A stretch of DNA of 64,000 bases from Batkoa obscura. Lineage: Eukaryota; Entomophthoromycota; Entomophthoromycetes; Entomophthorales; Batkoaceae. Where the stretch lies: the NCBI GenBank assembly GCA_030770535.1, contig JASVEC010000047.1, positions 1 through 64,000 of the forward strand, written 5' to 3'. Below, one piece after another: positions 53,657 through 64,000 of the stretch (its first letter is position 1; every line of letters begins with the position of its first letter). The notes below the pieces were generated by a model that was not told where the DNA came from, searched no databases, and saw nothing but the letters and a program-made list of their open reading frames with translations. Position numbers and translations under genes: made by a program.

Positions 53657-56173
53657 TTAGAAGTTTTTTGACTCGTTATCGGAGTCGACAAACTTCTCAG
53701 TATCATCGCCTTCAGTATCGTTATAATTGAGGTGATTTATTTGTTTATTTTTATTGAAACGTTCATTGTTGCGAACATTCTTTTCGAAATAATATTTAAA
53801 AATACCATTTTCTGGCTTTGGTTCAGTGCAGTTAACGGTAATGTGTCCATATTCACCACAGTTCCAGCATCCAGTAAATACTCGAGATTTACGATGGTTG
53901 GAGTAGTGTTGTTGAGTGATGGTAAAACAATGAAGGTATTCGTTGTTGTCCATCCCTTTATCTATGTGATTAACATATAATTTCTTGGGTCTAACTTCAC
54001 TTTTTGGACTTCCAAGGTATAATTCTAAAATCTCTATCATCTGTGTAACGTTGGTGATGTTATGATGAGGATCTAGAAAAAGGCATGCGATATGACTTGG
54101 AAGGTTTCGCTGGAAGGCCAGGCGGAGGTCTGTAACGCTTAACTTTCCACAGGAAATTAAGGCATTAGCACGATTTCTTACGTTTGTAATGAAACTCTCA
54201 AGTTTACTTTCGTCGTCTAAACGTAAAGATAAGAGGGCTGCCTTTTTTGCTTCCATTTTTACATCGGAATCATAATGGTCTATAAACGCCTTTTTGAAGG
54301 AATCCCAATTACTGCGTAAGTCGTCAGGTAAAGTCATGCACCAAGAAAGTTCATTTGTTTGTAGTTGACCTAAAAGGCATTGAGGACGACATTCATAGGT
54401 CCAGTTGTTGGCATCGAGATGAACTTCTAGAGCTTTAATGAAGGTAGTAGCAGTAATTTCACTTGGATTGAATAAAAGACTAAAATTAAACTTTGTGTTA
54501 ACAGGTTGGGAGCTTCTTGGGTAGTTGTGGCGGTGTGTTGAGAAGCTATGTGATTTTGGATCGTTACCAGAAGGTCCAGGATGACTAAAATAAGCGTCAT
54601 GGGTATTGTGTGATATACCATGATCATGTTGAACAGTAATCGGATCGGCTTGTACATAGTGAGGTGAAGATTTCTCATAGGATATATGTTGAGCGATTTG
54701 AGGAGCAATATGTGATGACTTATTTTTGTTAAAAGGATTGGCTAGGTTGACTTCAGCATAAGATTGTACACGAGGTCGTATTGGATCAGCGTTAGATCCT
54801 GTAGCAGGATTTCTTGAGTAAATACCATCAGTAGGTACAGCAGTCATTCTAGGATTTGATTGGGGTAGGTATGTGGAAACTTGAGGAGAGTTCTCTTCTT
54901 TCTTTGTTTGATCATCCGGTTGTACCAAGTGAACAGAACCATGATACTTATGGTTTATTTGATATTCAGTACCAAAGATAGATTCTGTGGCACTATCACC
55001 CAGATCATATATATTGTATCTTGGAACGTCTCTGTAACTCGAGAGTCTGGAGGGAGGTGCTGAAACAGCAATACGCTCCTTTCTACAATTGCAAGAAGAT
55101 GCCTTGATTTGGTTAGTATTGGAAGCTACCCTAGTCTGAAGAAGAATGAGCTCTTCTCTGGTACTCTGTATGTTACGCGAGATTTCCTCCCAGTCAACTA
55201 CTGTTTGTTCTTTGTCCAGTCTAATTTGTTCCTTCAAATTATTATTGGAGGTGATAAGCTGGCTAATGGTAGTCACTTGTTGAGCCATTTGTTCATTACA
55301 AACAGCTAAATCTTGTTCTAAAGCCAAGATTCTAGCATCTTTGGTTGAAGTAGATGGAGGGGATTGTTCAATACAGGATAAGCGGTGATTATACTCTTTG
55401 AATTTATTCATTAGCGATCTATGGAGTTCTGCGAAAGTGGCTTTTGTTTTTCCGTCAATATCTGAGATTCTTTCAGTAGTATGGTCATTGATCTCAGTGA
55501 GGGAAAGGTTGATCTCATCGGAGATTTTAACAAGTTCAGAATGTAGAGCAGTATCGAGCTGACGTAATTCAGCTTTGAGATCTCCTACTTCTCTTACTAA
55601 TTCTCTGTGGGCTTCATAGGTAACGGTGTTATTAAGTCTTTGATTGAGCTCATTTAACTTACTAACATGGAGTTCATTTGAAGGGGCGATGACACCACTC
55701 TTTTGGTTACTGATCATGGAAAGGTTGTTAACCGTAGTTAAAAGTGAGCTCAAAGAGGTAGACAATTCATTGTTATGAATTGAAAGACGGTCGAGTTCAC
55801 CAACCATCTGGATGAGTTTGTTGTGCAGGAACTCTACTAGATATTGTTGAACGTGGGAAAGGGTAGGTACCGTTTGGTACTGGGCACGAAAATTGATTTG
55901 AGTACTGGAGCCACTATTTTGGTATTGTCTCCAAGCGGAGAGGTCACCATCAAGGACGTGCATAGGGACAGCTCCGTAGGTAACGACTGAGTTTACAACG
56001 TGAGGAGGTAGTGCAGCTTGATTTAAAGCAGCAGTTTCTATTTCTGGGGTCAGAACACTAGCTTCCTCTTCATCACTACTACCCATGTCGTATTCAGTGA
56101 TGATCAACTGTTGACGGTTATCAAGAAGGTATTTTGAGTCCGCAAAATAAGGTGCAAGACCATTGTCGACCAT
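53657..56173 (-). CDS. gag: Gag protein of the Ty3/Gypsy element
   Basis: 838 residues. The N-terminal half is coiled-coil-like (heptad-rich ELDRLSIHNNELSTSLSSLL and following). The retrotransposon capsid-type region follows at about 560-720 (FIKALEVHLDANNWTY, WDSFKKAFIDHYDS), then a CCHC zinc knuckle CWNCGEYGHITVNC near residue 778 and an acidic tail. It is long for a fungal Gag because of the N-terminal coiled coil. Confidence 0.9.
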   Translation of the reverse strand: MVDNGLAPYFADSKYLLDNRQQLIITEYDMGSSDEEEASVLTPEIETAALNQAALPPHVVNSVVTYGAVPMHVLDGDLSAWRQYQNSGSSTQINFRAQYQTVPTLSHVQQYLVEFLHNKLIQMVGELDRLSIHNNELSTSLSSLLTTVNNLSMISNQKSGVIAPSNELHVSKLNELNQRLNNTVTYEAHRELVREVGDLKAELRQLDTALHSELVKISDEINLSLTEINDHTTERISDIDGKTKATFAELHRSLMNKFKEYNHRLSCIEQSPPSTSTKDARILALEQDLAVCNEQMAQQVTTISQLITSNNNLKEQIRLDKEQTVVDWEEISRNIQSTREELILLQTRVASNTNQIKASSCNCRKERIAVSAPPSRLSSYRDVPRYNIYDLGDSATESIFGTEYQINHKYHGSVHLVQPDDQTKKEENSPQVSTYLPQSNPRMTAVPTDGIYSRNPATGSNADPIRPRVQSYAEVNLANPFNKNKSSHIAPQIAQHISYEKSSPHYVQADPITVQHDHGISHNTHDAYFSHPGPSGNDPKSHSFSTHRHNYPRSSQPVNTKFNFSLLFNPSEITATTFIKALEVHLDANNWTYECRPQCLLGQLQTNELSWCMTLPDDLRSNWDSFKKAFIDHYDSDVKMEAKKAALLSLRLDDESKLESFITNVRNRANALISCGKLSVTDLRLAFQRNLPSHIACLFLDPHHNITNVTQMIEILELYLGSPKSEVRPKKLYVNHIDKGMDNNEYLHCFTITQQHYSNHRKSRVFTGCWNCGEYGHITVNCTEPKPENGIFKYYFEKNVRNNERFNKNKQINHLNYNDTEGDDTEKFVDSDNESKNF

Positions 56174-56302
56174 AGTTGAGAATTAAGGAGGTTAAGGGGG
56201 TTTTTCTTTGTTTGGGGTGGTTACGCGGTAAGGACCGTAAAGGAAAGATTATAAAGGCTATCTAAAATAGTTATAAGAGCTTTCCCAGTTATGAGCGCCA
56301 AA

Positions 56303-56702
56303 TGTGAAATCTGGTACTCAGGGTTTGGAGTCAAGAACAGCTATTGCTGGGTTGACTACACTATAAGTCGAAAGGTCTTAGTTTATGTAACTAAGATAGA
56401 CTTGGATTATGAGGAATAGCACGTAATAGGTTACAAGCTATATAAGACAAATAGAATAGACAATACTAATGTAAAATCTATGTAAAATAATATTAAGAAA
56501 ACTTAGTGGCTTTATTAAATGTTCGAGATATCAGGGATTAATTCAGTTAAAAAGCCTCGAACTATTATACTCTGTAAACTCTTTTATACTCTGAAAAGTA
56601 TAAGTATCAAAATGAGAAGATAATATTCTTTTGGGCGGAACTAGAAATTCTCATAACAAATCAAAATAATTAACCATGGGACTGACGAAGCGATATTTCA
56701 CA
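56303..56702 (-). repeat. 5' LTR of the Ty3/Gypsy element
   Basis: 400 bp, identical by eye to 49150-49549. It is the upstream LTR in the minus-strand sense. Confidence 0.95.
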
Positions 56703-56889
56703 ATGTATTTAAGATCTAGTAGAAATTCAACTAACTTACAGTATGAGCTATAATAGAATGATTTAGAACTGTGTTTGGGTACTTTTGTTTTAATAAAAGA
56801 TGTGATTTTATAGAATTTTAAGCGAAGTTTTTAAAATACAAAATTTTTCAAAAATTGGATAAAATAATGAAACTAATTCAGACAACCCC

Positions 56890-57402
56890 AAATAATCTTT
56901 ATTTTAATAATTTTAAGTTTTTAATTTAAATAAAATATTAACTAAATAAGTTAAATATTTAATTAAATTTAATAACATAAATATTTATTTTTTTTAAATT
57001 TAGTAATCTAATATTCATATAAATATTATAATTATGGTTTGCTTTAAAATAAATAAATTTTAAATTTAAGTATATAGTTATATATTAAAATAAATTATTA
57101 TTAATAGCTTTAAAAACATATTAATATAAATAATTATTTAAAAAGCATAGATTAAATAATTAAATTAAACATAAATAATTAAAGTTAATTAAATTATTTA
57201 ATTTTAATAAGTTGTTAATAATTAATATATTAAATAATGTTTATAATTTAAATTCTGCTTTATAATTAAATTTTAGCAGAAACTTAGGTTTAACTGGAAA
57301 AACAAACTTTGTTAACATATATGATTTAATTTGATTGTTAGATGCTATTAGTATAAAAGTTTCAAAATAAATTATAAATAATTTTGAGTTTTTAAATAAA
57401 AA
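56890..57402. other. AT-rich spacer
   Basis: About 0.5 kb to the right of copy B, extremely AT-rich. No gene or recognised repeat. Confidence 0.45.
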
Positions 57403-57765
57403 TTATAAACTAAATATTACTAATATACTGGACCTAACTAGCATATTAAATTCAGTTAGTATATTAAAACCTGCTGGAAAATTAAAATCCACCAAAATAT
57501 TAACATAAAATAGCTTATTTAAATTAAATAAGGTATTTAAATCAACTGGCAGACTAACTTTATCAGGGATATTATTAAATTCATTAGAGATGTTATCAAA
57601 TTTATTAAAGATATTTTCATCAAATATGAAATTTAAATCTATTGGCATATTGAAATTTACAGACATATTAAGATCCATTAACATCAAAATTTACAGCCAT
57701 ATTGGATTTTATTGGCTTTTCTGGATTATCATCTAAATTAGACCTATTTTGCATATTAAAGTTAT
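57403..57765 (-). pseudogene. Relic of the first exon of an F-box/LRR-like gene
   Basis: On the minus strand NNFNMQNRSNLDDNPEKPIK (from about 57760) matches DNFNMQEGSNLKDEPGISIK at the start of the intact F-box gene. It is followed, after a stop, by a repetitive Asn/Phe/Leu-rich frame (SLPVDLNTLFNL, FNFPAGFN) resembling the repeat of the intact first exon. No F-box or LRR part follows on its downstream side, so it is an isolated 5' relic. Confidence 0.6.
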
Positions 57766-58852
57766 TTAAAATCTTAACCTAAATGAATTGAAAATAGTTA
57801 TAACTTTACTTTCCCTTATAAATTTGTTTTTATTTTAAGACAAGATCAAGATAAAATTTACAATATATAACAAAGATTATTGACAAGTAGTTGTAGCGTT
57901 TGTAGTCTGAAAATAAAAAACCAATATAAATGCTAGCAATAAGAAGTTTGTCACTAGTCTAATTAAAAAAAGCTGAATAAATAATATGAACTTTCTCCTT
58001 TATTATCTTAATCCCTTGTTACTCAAATTCACTTCAGTGAATTAAAAACTCAAAATATTAAAATCTTAGTATATATAAACTAGAAATAATAGTATAGAGC
58101 TATCTAAAAATAAAAATGCTATCTATTTTTAATCTTTATGTTTTAACTCAATTGAAATTTAAGAATTAAGATTGATAGTTTACTGTTATTTTAATATTAA
58201 CGTTCAGATATCTTTTATCTTATCAATTATCATAATATTCATAGTTAGTAATTTCTATTATCCATAGATAAAGTGAGGTTTTGGTATAAATATCCTTAAT
58301 TTTTTGCAACATTTTGACTAACTAAAGCTACACAGTTGTTTTTAGCTACATAGGAGCCACATGCTTATTTTAGTTGCAAAAAGGTTGTGCAAAGACTAAA
58401 GGCATTTATAACAGAATCTCCCGATATCAATGCACAAAAAGTTTTAATATATGGGGATGTATTTTTTTGTTTAAGAATTCTACTAACAATTTTTCCGCTC
58501 AATAGCACTTAAGAAACGGAAAAAGTGATGAAACCAAAAAAAAACACCCCCATATAATATTGGTATTGCTTCATAAAAAATAAATTAAAATAATTAAAAT
58601 ATTGAAACTTTTATTTTGTACATTAAATGAATAAGGATAACGTTTATTTATAAAAATAAATAAAGGAAGGGAAGAGGAATATTAAAACCATAATAAAGTC
58701 TGACCTATTTTAACTTTATTCAAGTCAAGAAGGAAATTTGTGACTTATTACTAAAACTTAAAGCTATATCATTAATACTTGGGGTAATAAACAATAAAAG
58801 AGTAATAAGAGTATAATTAACAATGATACCAATATTCATTAAAACTTATCAA
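57766..58852. other. Intergenic DNA with one MITE
   Basis: No gene. One MITE at 58453-58551. Confidence 0.45.
58453..58551 (+). mobile_element. MITE (GGGGATG family), 99 bp
   Basis: Ends GGGGATG and CACCCCC, ATAT on both sides (58449-58452 and 58552-58555). Confidence 0.92.
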
Positions 58853-58854
58853 CT

Positions 58855-60187
58855 TTCAATAATTAAGGTTTGGAAAAAGAAACAAAAAACAAAGGAAGTG
58901 TTTAAATGAAATTTATAATACATCGATTTCAATTTTTCAGTAAACTACATTTAATTGAAGTATATTTTGTTTTGCAAAGATCCTCATTATTATAGATATA
59001 TCCAACAAATATTGGTATAGGAAGAAAAATAAAGTTATAGAAACGAATTGTTTGAATATTTGATAATACAGAAACTGCTTTCAAGAGTTCTCTTGATAAC
59101 TCTGCAACATGAATCTCTTTTAAATTCGACAGCTTCAAATAGTCATGATCAATTAAATTATTTACTCCAAAGTATCTCAAACTTATAATATCATCATCTT
59201 CAACCAATTTTATATTATTATAGCTATGATCGGAATTGATACTATCAATGAAATAACTAAAATAAAAATGACCTATTAGTTCAATACTTTTTAACTGCTT
59301 TAAAGCACCAAGACATTTAGTAATATCAGTATCAAACTTTCCATGAACCTAAGTCTAAATTAGAAACAAAGATTACATCTGAATTAATCTTATCATAATT
59401 ATAAATGGGCTTGATTTTAAATGTAACATTCTTAAATTGCTAAATTTCGTTTTAATTAAAATTAATCCATCAAATAATTCATCATCCGAATATATCTTAA
59501 GTGAACTTAACATGTTTGTATTTAAATCTTCAATTACTTCTGGAATATACATATCCGCCTGATCGATCCCATTAACTTCAAATACTTCAAGCTGGCTTAA
59601 ATCGCAACATAATAGCTTTAATAATTTCATAGTATTGGGACAATTTATTGTTATTTTCTTTAACTTTGATAATTGAAGATTTGCTTCTAATTTAACGTCT
59701 CATTCAGTATCATCACTGTTGTAGCTGCCATTAGTATCATAATTATCGCTACTATGACTATTGTAGTTATCTTTATCATTGATATTGTAATTATAATATT
59801 GTTACTATTGCCGTTACTTCCATTATTATTGCTATAATAATTATCACTATCGCCATTGATATCACTAGTAGACACATCATCATAATAAATAGACATTATA
59901 TTTGGACAATAAATTAACAAATCCAATTTATTATCAAGAATATTTAAATATTTCATTAATAAACCATTTTGTATAATAAATTTATTTTGAGATTGTAGAT
60001 ATTATTAATAGTTTAGATTATTTTTATATTCATACTAATTATAAATCGAATGACTAGCATTAGTATACATAACTCGAATTACTATCGTATATAAATATTT
60101 ACTCAAAAACACAAGCCAAATAGCTCAAATGGATCCAACTGTTCAAATATGGACTCTAATAATAGATCAAAAAGCTGTGAAAATTAC
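58855..60187 (-). pseudogene. Decayed F-box/LRR-like gene (copy 4)
   Basis: Reading the minus strand from about 60187 gives FDLLLESIFEQLDPFELFGLCF (F-box-like), then LLMKYLNILDNKLDLLIYCP, an Asn/Ser-rich insert around 59690-59860, CCDLSQLEVFEVNGI, KFDTDITKCLGALKQLKSIELI, SLRYFGVNNLIDHDYLKLSNL, LLKAVSVLSNIQTIRF and IKCSLLKN, in the order of the intact gene. Frame changes and stops are frequent. The first exon relic at 57403-57765 lies on the wrong side to belong to it. Confidence 0.8.
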
Positions 60188-60906
60188 ATTGTTATTTTCA
60201 AAATAAAAATATAATAAAGAGGTTTCAGTTCGCCTTTTCTATACTTTATAGTTTGTGTTCTTTATAAATTTTGATTTAATATTGATTAAAAAATATAGAA
60301 TACCATTGACTAGAAATATGTAATTTTTATGTCTTAAATATGTAAATCAAGTTGAAGAAGACTGGAATGTTTGTAAAATATTAATAAAAAGGTTAAACTA
60401 TCATCAATAAGGAGGGTCACGAGTTTGACCTCTTAAAAATAATATAAAATTATTAATTATATTATGATTGCAATACGGTAAAAAAATCACTTATTGGATG
60501 AGTAGTTGGATTTTAGTCATAATTTTTAAATATTACAATATAAAACAAATATTAATCTTAAAGTTATTATGTAGTTAAAATTTCAGTCAATAATATAACT
60601 GTTATTGAACCACCTTAATAAAGATCATTTAATTTTTTTACAAACAATTTTTAATTGCACTATTAAATATTTGACTCTTACCTCAATAAACATCTTCAAA
60701 AGGAAACGAAATTAAAATACCAAAATCATTATCAATTCAAAGTCTACGAACCAGTCCTACTAACTCATTTATGGCTATTATTTTTTTTATTTCTTACATC
60801 ACCGTCTATTTAAACAAGTATAATCTCTTTAACAAAATCAAAACCCTGGCTAGCTAACATAAAATTTGAAAAGCTTACCCTCATTATATTAATCAAAGAC
60901 TACATT
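60188..60906. other. Spacer 3' of the Rsc9-like gene
   Basis: About 0.7 kb, AT-rich, nothing recognised. Confidence 0.45.
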
Positions 60907-62915
60907 TTAAATCAATGAATTTAAAAGTGAAAATAAATCATTTGAATACTGATGATGTTCAATAGCAAGTTGCATAATATCTTCTCTGCACGAAGAAATA
61001 AGGCTATGTAACTCAGTTGTCGAAGCCAATCTTTTCAAGGTTCCTACTAATAACTGAGGTATAATCTGTTGAATGCTAGCCTCATCATCAACCTCATGAT
61101 TGTTTACAACTTTATTACCAAAATCATTCTCTGTCTCCTGCTCCGGTTCCATATTTTTACTATTTAACATTAAATAACTTGCCAAATATTCTTCTGGTAA
61201 ATCATAACTAGCTGTAAAATCGATCAAATGAACTTTAAAATGCTCAATAAAATGAGTACGATTATCAATACCATTAGGATATTGCTGACAATCATCCCAT
61301 TTACAATAATATCTTTTGAGTCCATGAGGTGCGTGTACTGCTCTAAAATGAGAAAGTTCATCTGCTTTGGTTAATACCATACGTGTACAACCATCCCATT
61401 TACATATATAATGTCGAATATTACTTCGATTAATTGTCGATTTTAATTCTTTGGTTGAGGTAGTAGTAAGAGGATCACGATAAGAATTAGTTGAAGAATT
61501 GATAGAAGTTGAATGTGTTGTCGCTGGCGGCATCTTTTTTGGGCAAATACCTTCGTAATATAAATACCATTTATCATTTTTTTTCTTATTAACTATTTTT
61601 GCTGTTGTGAATGTGGATAGTACTATTTTAGTTAATTTATTACTATGGTGTAACATAAAGGACATGACATTGATATTAATTAATTTACAAAATTCTCCAT
61701 ATACTTCGGAGATTGGAATCATCATCTTTGAATTTGCTTGGTATTTTAAATTCAACCTAAATCCCTTATTAGTTATTAACTAAGTAGCTATAAGTTTGCT
61801 TACCAATTTTGAAACTGTTTTAATTCTTTAAGTTTAGCGCTTTCTGAAGAAGTATCAAAATATAGAGGATCTTCTCTTTTGTCCGATAAATAGAACCTTA
61901 ATAAACTTAAAAAAGTACGATATAAATTGCCTGGAAAACTTAAGATAAAATCTGAAAAGTCTTCCAAAGCAAAATAAGCATACAATGAAAAAAATTCAGC
62001 GGTATAACAAACCAATTCCTCATCATAAGATAAAGTAATCAATTCAATAGCTCTTTGGACATAAACTTTAGATTGTAAAAAATCGGAAGCTTTTGAACAT
62101 TCTTTACCTAATAATATCCTCGACATGCATCTCAGTGAAAAGATTATTTTAGATCGATCATAACTGTTTAAGAGCTGATATAGGCTTAAAAACATTTCCT
62201 TATCCATCCCCATAAAAGAACATGTATTTTCAAATAAATCAAAGCAATGACTCATAAGTTCTGGATACCCTTTGGTGTCCATAAAAGAGGTTAAAGGAAT
62301 CTCGCAACTCATCAACTGTTTAATAGTCTTCAAAATTACCTTTGAGTTACAAATCAGCTTTGCATTGGCTGGTATTAAGCTGAAGTTCCTTAAAATTAGT
62401 ATGGTTATCAAAAAATGTTCTGAGACTAAACTTCCATCCTTCTGACTAAGAGTATTGTTAAAATTCTGAAGTTGTTCTTGTGTTATTTCTTCCAATTTTT
62501 CAAAAAGCAACATATTGTTATCTAATGTATAACTTGGTGGACAAAAATAAGACCATTCGATAAGCAGTTCAAAAGCCCACGAAATCTCATTAGGTAGCCC
62601 ACTTTCTAAAGCTAAATAAAGTCGATCCGTGTTTAGCATCCAATCAAAATCTAGATGGTAATATAATTATGCTCTAATTAAAGTTTACTTTTTAAAATGA
62701 TTTAGTTGCTTACCTAGTGGTCCATGATAAAACTCAGTTAACTCTCTTTTAAATAAATGTTCTGATAAATTATTGCTAGTCTCGGGTACAAGTGTTTGGA
62801 TTGGAATTGAAGTGCTAGAATCAAAGGAATCTGGCCTTGGTAAAATACTGGCTCTTGTAGCTATCCTTGGTAATGTGTTTACAAATTGAAAGCTATTGGC
62901 ACTTGATTGACTCAT
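60907..62915 (-). CDS. Rsc9/ARID2-like chromatin remodelling subunit
   Basis: Three exons, 62915-62714, 62650-61804 and 61756-60907, with GT..AG introns of 63 and 47 nt. The 1899 joined nt make 632 residues. Start is the ATG at 62915 (MSQSSANSFQFVNTLPRI); the frame upstream lacks another ATG. After a disordered N-terminus comes an all-helical armadillo-like region (DRLYLALESGLPNEISWAFELL, LRNFSLIPANAKLI, LSFPGNLYRTFLSLLRFYL) typical of Rsc9. Next is a winged-helix RFX-like segment (MIPISEVYGEFCKL..KWYLYYEGICPKK), then two C2H2 fingers, CX4CX12HX4H (CKWDGC..HFRAVH) and CX4CX15HX3H (CKWDDC..HFKVH). No ARID domain is seen before the armadillo part. It would act in the nucleus in an RSC/PBAF-type SWI/SNF complex. 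The assignment rests on domain order. Confidence 0.65.
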
Positions 62916-63802
62916 AGTTTTTTTAAATTTTAAAAGCAAAAAAATCAATTTTTTTTGTTAGTTTAACATTTTAGCTTGATTTGTTGCAACTTTGCAATTA
63001 AGTGTGAATGCCATAAAAACCACCCATTTAATTAGCAGATACTATTTGACACTTTTTGGCCAAGAGGGCCGATTGCATATGATTATTATGAGGAAATATA
63101 CTACTCGGTTAATTTCACTTTAACTGATATTTTCGTTAGTTGACATTTTGTTTCCTATTAATTGTCATATTTACTATCCCTTTTAGCTTAAAAATTGTTA
63201 AATTTATAAATTTTTGAGTAAGCACAAGATGAATTATTATATAAAAAATTCAAGCTTTCCTAAAAAACAAATCCTTTTTTCAGAAATAAAGTACTGGCCC
63301 AAAACATATAAATCTAATTGAAAAGTGAAAAATGGATTCAGCCATGCTTTAATTTTAAAATAATAATAAAATACTTTTAATTATTTTCAATTTGATAATA
63401 AATATATTTATTATAGTAACTTAATATAAAAAATTCAAAAACAGCATAATATAAGGTATGATAGTTTAAAAATAAGATTTTGTTTATTATGAGTTTTTTT
63501 AATAATAATAATTAACTAATTTAAATAAATAATTTTTATTATATAAAAGTGTTTTTTTTAGCTCTATTAATTTTTTCATCTTTTAAGCACTATTTAAGTG
63601 GAAAAATTATTAGTAAATTTTTAAATATAAAAATATATCCTTATATTATAAATATAACTAATTAATTTAATAAAAAAAACAATATTAATAATTAAATATT
63701 TTAGTATAAATTATAAAATATAAAATAAATTAATTTATTTATATTTGTTTTTATTATAGTATTTTTAATTATTATTATTAGTTTTAATTTATTTAATAAT
63801 AT
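62916..63802. other. Upstream region of the Rsc9-like gene, with one MITE
   Basis: AT-rich. The promoter of the minus-strand gene must lie here; no TATA element was assigned. One decayed MITE at 63545-63642. Confidence 0.45.
63545..63642 (-). mobile_element. Decayed MITE, reverse, 98 bp
   Basis: Ends AAAAGTG and TATCCTT with the family core (TTTTTCATCTTTTAAGCACT), ATAT on both sides (63541-63544 and 63643-63646). Confidence 0.8.
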
Positions 63803-64000
63803 AAAAATATCTAAATTGGTTTCAGAATTTAATTAAAAATTAATCCAAGTTTTGTTTTTAAATTTATAAATTTTTAGTATATGGGGATGTTTTTTTTGGT
63901 TTCATCACTTTTTCTATTTTTTAAGCACTATTTGAATGGAAAGATTATTAGTAAAATTTTTAAACAAAAAAATACATCCCCATATAATCAATTAAATTTA
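63803..64000 (+). mobile_element. Left end of another Sola-like transposon, cut by window end
   Basis: AAAAATATCTAAATTGGTTT, then CAGAATTTAATTAAAAATTAATCC matches the left end of the old copy at 38922, again with transition-type changes and ATAT before it (63799-63802). A MITE (63883-63981) is inserted about 80 bp inside. The rest lies beyond the window. Confidence 0.75.
63883..63981 (-). mobile_element. MITE (GGGGATG family), reverse, 99 bp
   Basis: Ends GGGGATG and CATCCCC, ATAT on both sides (63879-63882 and 63982-63985). Inserted into the transposon left end. Confidence 0.92.

Larger units (their letters stand above)
49150..56702 (-). mobile_element. Ty3/Gypsy LTR retrotransposon, looks whole
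   Basis: 7.55-kb element on the minus strand. It has two 400-bp LTRs (TGTGAAATC..TTTCACA), identical by eye, and ATGT duplications outside (49146-49149 and 56703-56706). Inside are gag, then pol in the order protease, reverse transcriptase, RNase H, integrase, which is the Ty3/Gypsy order. A purine-rich tract (AGGGAGGGAAA) adjoins the 3' LTR, and a TGGCGCTCATAAC-type primer site lies near the 5' LTR. No breaks were noticed. Identical LTRs mean very recent insertion. Host site: the 3' non-coding part of transposon copy B; copy A shows the empty site. Confidence 0.95.
46896..56889 (+). mobile_element. Sola-like DNA transposon copy B, split by a Ty3/Gypsy element
   Basis: Ends GGGGCTGTCCTAATTGGTTT and ACTAATTCAGACAACCCC, matching copy A. 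Without the retrotransposon and its 4-bp duplication it would be about 2.44 kb. The outer flanks are ATAT and AAAT, a one-base mismatch to a perfect 4-bp duplication. The transposase gene is intact, and the LTR element lies in the 3' non-coding part between about 49149 and 56703. So copy B might still supply transposase. Confidence 0.88.

Noticed and set aside
57403-57687. 94-codon Asn/Phe/Leu-rich frame as a hydrophobic protein gene
   Set aside because: The sequence just upstream aligns with the start of the intact F-box gene's first exon, so it is better read as a relic of that exon.
1-64000. tRNA, rRNA, CRISPR array or replication origin
   Set aside because: I looked for tRNA B-box-like GGTTCGAATC stretches, regularly spaced direct repeats and rRNA-like GC-rich blocks and saw none. 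A covariance-model scan would be decisive for tRNAs.

Overview
This is a very AT-rich eukaryotic window and almost certainly fungal. A Zn(II)2Cys6 regulator, the fused flavodoxin/sulfite-reductase Met5 architecture, a Tgl-type patatin lipase and an Rsc9-like remodeller subunit are all fungal traits. Genes carry short introns (about 48-95 nt, GT..AG), coding exons are rich in TTA/AAT codons with (AAT)n Asn runs, and transposon-filled intergenic DNA is common. An early-diverging fungus such as an Entomophthoromycotina/Conidiobolus-like species fits, but that placement is inference from style and not a match.

Layout. 1-5.8 kb: a decayed F-box/LRR-type gene and a dense cluster of about 100-bp MITEs. 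5.9-9.9 kb: an intact MET5 (sulfite reductase beta). 10.2-10.6 kb: a small secreted 8-Cys protein. 11.4-12.0 kb: an unrecognised-looking stretch that proves to be a decayed second MET5 3' end. 12.7-14.1 kb: a second F-box pseudogene. 14.4-19.3 kb: a 13-exon patatin/Tgl lipase and a 4-exon three-RRM protein, both minus strand; I resolved the introns and the joined frames close exactly. 19.3-22.3 kb: nested solo LTRs and MITEs. 22.4-27.5 kb: a kinesin-3 gene (motor-FHA-PH) with one apparent 1-nt frame slip. 28.0-28.3 kb: a small secreted protein. 28.3-37.4 kb: two long gene deserts around a short Zn2Cys6 regulator. 37.5-60.2 kb: a repeat-dominated block with two more F-box pseudogenes and one intact two-exon F-box/LRR-like gene. 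60.9-62.9 kb: an Rsc9-like gene. The last 200 bases hold the left end of another DNA transposon.

The mobile DNA is the most informative part. One DNA transposon family (DDE type, tentatively Sola-like, termini GGGGCTGTCC.., 4-bp target duplications) is present as one copy with an intact 567-codon transposase, one interrupted copy, one old copy decayed mostly by C-to-T/G-to-A changes, and an edge copy. The interrupted copy lies inside the old copy and the empty site can be read directly. More than 20 MITEs of 97-101 bp share the 4-bp duplication rule and similar ends, so they are probably non-autonomous relatives. Two oppositely oriented MITEs flank a duplicated piece of transposase gene, as if moved as a composite unit. 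A whole-looking Ty3/Gypsy element with identical 400-bp LTRs sits inside the intact-transposase copy and is the youngest event seen. Five decaying loci and one intact member of the F-box family, three of them hit by MITEs, show birth-and-death turnover in this region.
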